44,275 nucleotides of DNA, taken from the NCBI RefSeq assembly GCF_000981895.1, contig NZ_LATD01000319.1:1-44275 (forward strand), written 5' to 3'. The DNA is from Streptomyces odonnellii (GTDB taxonomy: Bacteria > Actinomycetota > Actinomycetes > Streptomycetales > Streptomycetaceae). Positions within the stretch are counted from its first letter, which is position 1. Every line of letters starts with the position of its first letter. The notes under the pieces are model-generated. The model searched no databases and was not told the origin of the DNA. It worked only from the letters and a program-made list of their open reading frames with translations. A program made the translations under genes and the position numbers. This document shows, piece by piece, positions 41,278-44,275 of the stretch.

Positions 41278-42200
41278 CCGCGACCGCCACACCGCCGGCC
41301 GCCGGCTCACGGTCCCGCCGCACCCCGCCCCGGGACACCGGACCCTCCCGCCCCAGGAGCCAGGCCGGCCGGCATCTGCTCCTCGGCGGGATCGCCCTGC
41401 TCTGGCTCGTCCCGCTGCTCTGGGCCGTCTACACCTCGCTGCGGCCGTACGAGGACACCAGCAGGCACGGCTATCTCTCCTGGCCGCGCGGGCTGAGCCT
41501 GGAGAACTTCTCGGACGCCTGGAACCAGTCCGGGATGCCGCACTTCTTCTGGAACTCCGTCCTGATCACCATCCCCGCGGTGCTCGGCACCCTGCTGTTC
41601 TCCGCCGCGGTGGCCTTCTTCGTCACCCGCTTCGACTTCCGGTGGAACATCGTCCTGCTGATGCTCTTCACGGCGGGCAACCTGCTGCCGGCCCAGGTGC
41701 TCATCACCCCGCTGTACCGGCTCTATCTGCTGATCCCGCTGCCTTGGTGGATGAGCGACTCGCTGCTGCTCTACAACTCGGTGTGGGGCATCATCGTGAT
41801 CCACATCGCCTACCAGTGCGGCTTCTGCACCTTCGTCCTCAGCAACTACATGCGGACGATCCCCAAGGAGATCACCGAAGCGGCACTGGTCGACGGCGCC
41901 CCCGTCTGGCGCCAGTTCTTCCAGATCGTGCTGCCGCTCTGCCGCCCCGCGTTCGCGGCGCTGGCCACCCTGGAATCCATCTGGATCTACAACGACTTCT
42001 TCTGGTCGCTCGCGCTGATCGAGACCGGCGACAAGCGTCCGATCACCTCCGCGCTGGCCAACCTCCAGGGCCAGTACTTCACCAATCCCAATCTCATCGC
42101 GGCCGGAGCACTGATGACCGCGATCCCCACGCTGATCGTGTACTTCGCGCTCCAGCGCCAGTTCATCAGCGGGCTGACCATCGGCTCCGGCAAGGGCTGA
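41274..42200 (+). CDS. Sugar ABC importer permease (MalG-like)
   Basis: A 308-residue membrane permease, partner of the MalF-like protein. A Ser/Arg/Pro-rich start precedes HLLLGGIALLWLVPLLWAVYTSLRP. The EAA loop is PKEITEAALVDGAPVWRQFFQIVLPLCRPAF, and the C-terminal LQRQFISGLTIGSGKG is typical of CUT1 MalG subunits. GTG 41274 overlaps the upstream stop and follows aaggagg. The 117 bases after it hold only the ribosome site of the GH27 gene. Confidence 0.93.
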   Translation: MTATATPPAAGSRSRRTPPRDTGPSRPRSQAGRHLLLGGIALLWLVPLLWAVYTSLRPYEDTSRHGYLSWPRGLSLENFSDAWNQSGMPHFFWNSVLITIPAVLGTLLFSAAVAFFVTRFDFRWNIVLLMLFTAGNLLPAQVLITPLYRLYLLIPLPWWMSDSLLLYNSVWGIIVIHIAYQCGFCTFVLSNYMRTIPKEITEAALVDGAPVWRQFFQIVLPLCRPAFAALATLESIWIYNDFFWSLALIETGDKRPITSALANLQGQYFTNPNLIAAGALMTAIPTLIVYFALQRQFISGLTIGSGKG

Positions 42201-42317
42201 TCCGCACCGGGCGACGAGCCGCCGCTTCCGCCCGCAACCCCCGTGCAGGCGCGCCGGGTTCCGGCCCGCCCCGCTCCGCCATGCCCCGCATTCCCCGACA
42301 ACAGGAGGTCCCGGCCC

Positions 42318-44120
42318 ATGCGGTCACCCTCGTACTCCCTCAGAGCGCTGCTCGTCCTCGCGCTCACGGCAGGTCTGACCACGGCCGTCCCCGCGGCGGT
42401 GGCGGCCACTCCCACGCCCACAACTGCTCCCGCGGCCAAGTCCAGCGCCCCTGCCCAGAAGCCGTACATGGGCTGGACGAGCTGGAGCATGCAGTCCTCG
42501 AAGTACCCCGGGCTCAACCCCGACGGCGACTACAGCTACCTCACCGAGAAGAACGTCCTCAAGCAGGCCGGCGCCCTCGCCTCCAAGCTCAAGAAGTACG
42601 GCTACGAATACGTCAACATCGACGCCGGCTGGTGGCGCGACATGGCGTGGAAGCCCGAGTTCGACGCGTACGCCCGGCAGACCCCCGACCCCGGCCGCTT
42701 CCCGCGCGGAATGAAGCCCGTCGCCGACGACATCCATGCCAAGGGCCTCAAGGCGGGCATCTACCTCCCGGTCGGCCTGGAGAAGGAGGCGTACGGTGGG
42801 GGTACGGTGCCCATCTGGAACGCCGAGGGCTGTACGACCGCGGACATCGTCTACGGCGACCTGCGCACCACCAACGGCTGGGACAGCGCCTACAAGCTCG
42901 ACTTCTCCCGCCCCTGCGCGCAGAAGTACATCGACTCGCAGGCGCAGATGTTCGCGGACTGGGGGTACGACTTCCTCAAGCTCGACGGCGTCGGGCCGGG
43001 CTCCTTCAAGAGCGGCGACAACTACAACAACGTCGCCGACGTCGCCGCGTGGCAGCAGGCGATCGCCAGGGCCGGACGCCCCATCCACCTCGAACTCTCC
43101 TGGTCGCTGGACATCGGCCATGTCGCCGACTGGAAGAAGTACTCCAACGGCTGGCGGATCGACACGGACGTCGAGTGCTACTGCAACACCCTGGTCTCGT
43201 GGGAGAACTCGGTCGACGACCGGTTCGACGACGCGCCCAAGTGGAGCCGGTTCGCGGCCCCCGGCGGCTGGAACGACCTCGATGCCATCGATGTCGGCAA
43301 CGGCGAGATGGACGGCCTGACCAAGGCCGAGCGGCAGAGCTACATGACCCTGTGGGCCATCGCCAAGTCGCCCCTCTACACCGGTGACGATCTCACCCGC
43401 CTCGACGACTACGGCGTCTCGCTGCTGACCAACAAGGACGTCATCGCGATCAACCAGGGCAGCACCCCGCCCGCGCGGCCCGTCACCGCCACCGGCGACC
43501 AGCAGGTCTGGAGCGCGAAGAACGCCGACGGCAGCTACACCGTCGCCCTGTTCAACCTTGCCGACGCCTCCGCGGCCGTGACCGCCGACTGGCAGTCCCT
43601 GGGATTCACGGGCCGGGCCGCGGTCCGCGACGTCTGGAACAAGCAGGACCTCGGTACGTTCAAGGAGAAGGTGACCCAGGCCCTGCCGGCCCACGGCTCG
43701 CGTCTGTTCACCGTCACCCCGCGGGGAACCGCGTTCGAGAAGACGGCCTACGAGGCCGAGTCCCCGGCCAACACGCTCAGCGGCAACGCCTCGGCCGCCG
43801 ACTGCGGCGCGTGCTCGGGCGAGCGCAAGGTCGGCAATCTTTACCAGGGCGGAAAGCTCCAGTTCAACGATGTGGTGGCGACGAAGGCCGGCCACTACAT
43901 GATCGAGGTGTCCTACATCAGCGGTGACGCGCGCCCGGCGAAGATCTCCAGCAACGGGAACGGCGCCATCGGGCTGAAATTCCCCGCCACCGCCGACTGG
44001 GGGACCGTCGAGACCGTCACGGTCCCGGTGACGCTCAAGGCGGGCAAGAACACGATCACCTTCGACAGCGGTGAGGATTACGCGCCGGACATCGACCGGA
44101 TCGCCGTACCGCAGCTCTGA
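42318..44120 (+). CDS. Secreted GH27 alpha-galactosidase with C-terminal carbohydrate-binding domain
   Basis: A 600-residue exoenzyme. A Sec signal peptide (about residues 1-30, LRALLVLALTAGLTTAVPAAVAA) is followed by a Thr/Pro/Ala linker and the GH27 barrel: YMGWTSWS, YVNIDAGWW, FLKLDGVG with nucleophile Asp223, and WRIDTDVECY with probable acid/base Asp284. Then come GGWNDLDAIDVGNG and a beta domain. The last 130 residues (from about FEKTAYEAESPANTLSG) resemble a CBM35/CBM6-type module. The ribosome site aggaggt is ideal. It would release galactose from external galactosides for the upstream importer. Confidence 0.94.
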   Translation: MRSPSYSLRALLVLALTAGLTTAVPAAVAATPTPTTAPAAKSSAPAQKPYMGWTSWSMQSSKYPGLNPDGDYSYLTEKNVLKQAGALASKLKKYGYEYVNIDAGWWRDMAWKPEFDAYARQTPDPGRFPRGMKPVADDIHAKGLKAGIYLPVGLEKEAYGGGTVPIWNAEGCTTADIVYGDLRTTNGWDSAYKLDFSRPCAQKYIDSQAQMFADWGYDFLKLDGVGPGSFKSGDNYNNVADVAAWQQAIARAGRPIHLELSWSLDIGHVADWKKYSNGWRIDTDVECYCNTLVSWENSVDDRFDDAPKWSRFAAPGGWNDLDAIDVGNGEMDGLTKAERQSYMTLWAIAKSPLYTGDDLTRLDDYGVSLLTNKDVIAINQGSTPPARPVTATGDQQVWSAKNADGSYTVALFNLADASAAVTADWQSLGFTGRAAVRDVWNKQDLGTFKEKVTQALPAHGSRLFTVTPRGTAFEKTAYEAESPANTLSGNASAADCGACSGERKVGNLYQGGKLQFNDVVATKAGHYMIEVSYISGDARPAKISSNGNGAIGLKFPATADWGTVETVTVPVTLKAGKNTITFDSGEDYAPDIDRIAVPQL

Positions 44121-44230
44121 GCCGTACGCGAGCTTCGACCCGTACAGGAGCTTTGAGCCGCGCCGCACCCTGAGCCACCTCCCGCATCGAGCCGCGCCCG
44201 CCCGCTGCGAGCCGTACACCGCTCCGAACA

Positions 44231-44267
44231 CCGGTGCGGGGCCCTGAAGCCACAGGCCCCGCACCGG
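44231..44267 (+). terminator. Hairpin after the GH27 gene
   Basis: CCGGTGCGGGGCC (44231-44243) and GGCCCCGCACCGG (44255-44267) form a perfect 13-base stem with an 11-base loop, about 110 bases after the stop. No T-run follows. The bases between stop and stem (44121-44230) hold loose gagccgtac-type repeats and no gene. Confidence 0.75.
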
Positions 44268-44275
44268 CCCCCTCC

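Overview
The window is very GC-rich, with strong G/C bias at third codon positions, frequent GTG starts and ATGA/GTGA overlaps. Together with an AfsR/SARP-type regulator, Tat lipoproteins and TOMM-type RiPP genes, this points to an actinomycete, most likely a Streptomyces. The first 19 bases match the Tn5/Nextera mosaic end at 17 of 19 positions, so the left edge is probably a contig end carrying adapter sequence. No rRNA, tRNA, CRISPR array or insertion sequence was seen.

Left arm (79-9807): a sugar-acid uptake and catabolism locus. On the minus strand a peptide/opine-type ABC importer (binding protein, two permeases, two ATPases) is translationally coupled to an aldo/keto reductase. Divergent from it are a DUF1537 four-carbon-acid sugar kinase, a PdxA2-type dehydrogenase and a DeoR regulator.

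Centre (about 9.8-27.7 kb): a RiPP biosynthetic cluster of the TOMM (thiazole/oxazole-modified) type. A SARP/NB-ARC activator, preceded by a 537-base AT-richer regulatory region, leads a plus-strand set of genes. These are an F-type leader-binding protein (RRE + E1-like + an apparently dead YcaO domain), a C-D fused YcaO cyclodehydratase, a SagB-type azoline dehydrogenase, a split LanB dehydratase (glutamylation and elimination proteins), an RRE-fused M50 membrane protease, a two-gene ABC exporter and a second C-D fused YcaO. The precursor gene is small and lies on the opposite strand at 27350-27526. It encodes 58 residues: an acidic thiopeptide-like leader and a 21-residue C-terminal tail in which 20 residues are Ser, Thr or Cys. 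It ends at a textbook intrinsic terminator. I find no second SpaB_C-type protein that could be a pyridine synthase, so I infer a linear, azole-bearing, dehydrated (goadsporin-like) peptide rather than a macrocyclic thiopeptide. The two catalytic YcaOs plus one degenerate YcaO domain are the most unusual feature.

Right of the cluster (27.7-35.3 kb): three peptidase-family genes (M20D amidohydrolase, an M20 protein lacking its catalytic Glu pair, a DUF885 protein), a small toxin-antitoxin module with a palindromic operator, a TetR regulator, and a P450-ferredoxin pair divergent from it. Whether these belong to the RiPP pathway is open.

Right arm (35.5-44.1 kb): an alpha-galactoside utilisation locus. 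It contains a cytoplasmic GH36 alpha-galactosidase, a ROK regulator with a probably leaderless transcript, a sugar ABC importer (binding protein and two permeases, no ATPase) and a secreted GH27 alpha-galactosidase, closed by a strong hairpin.
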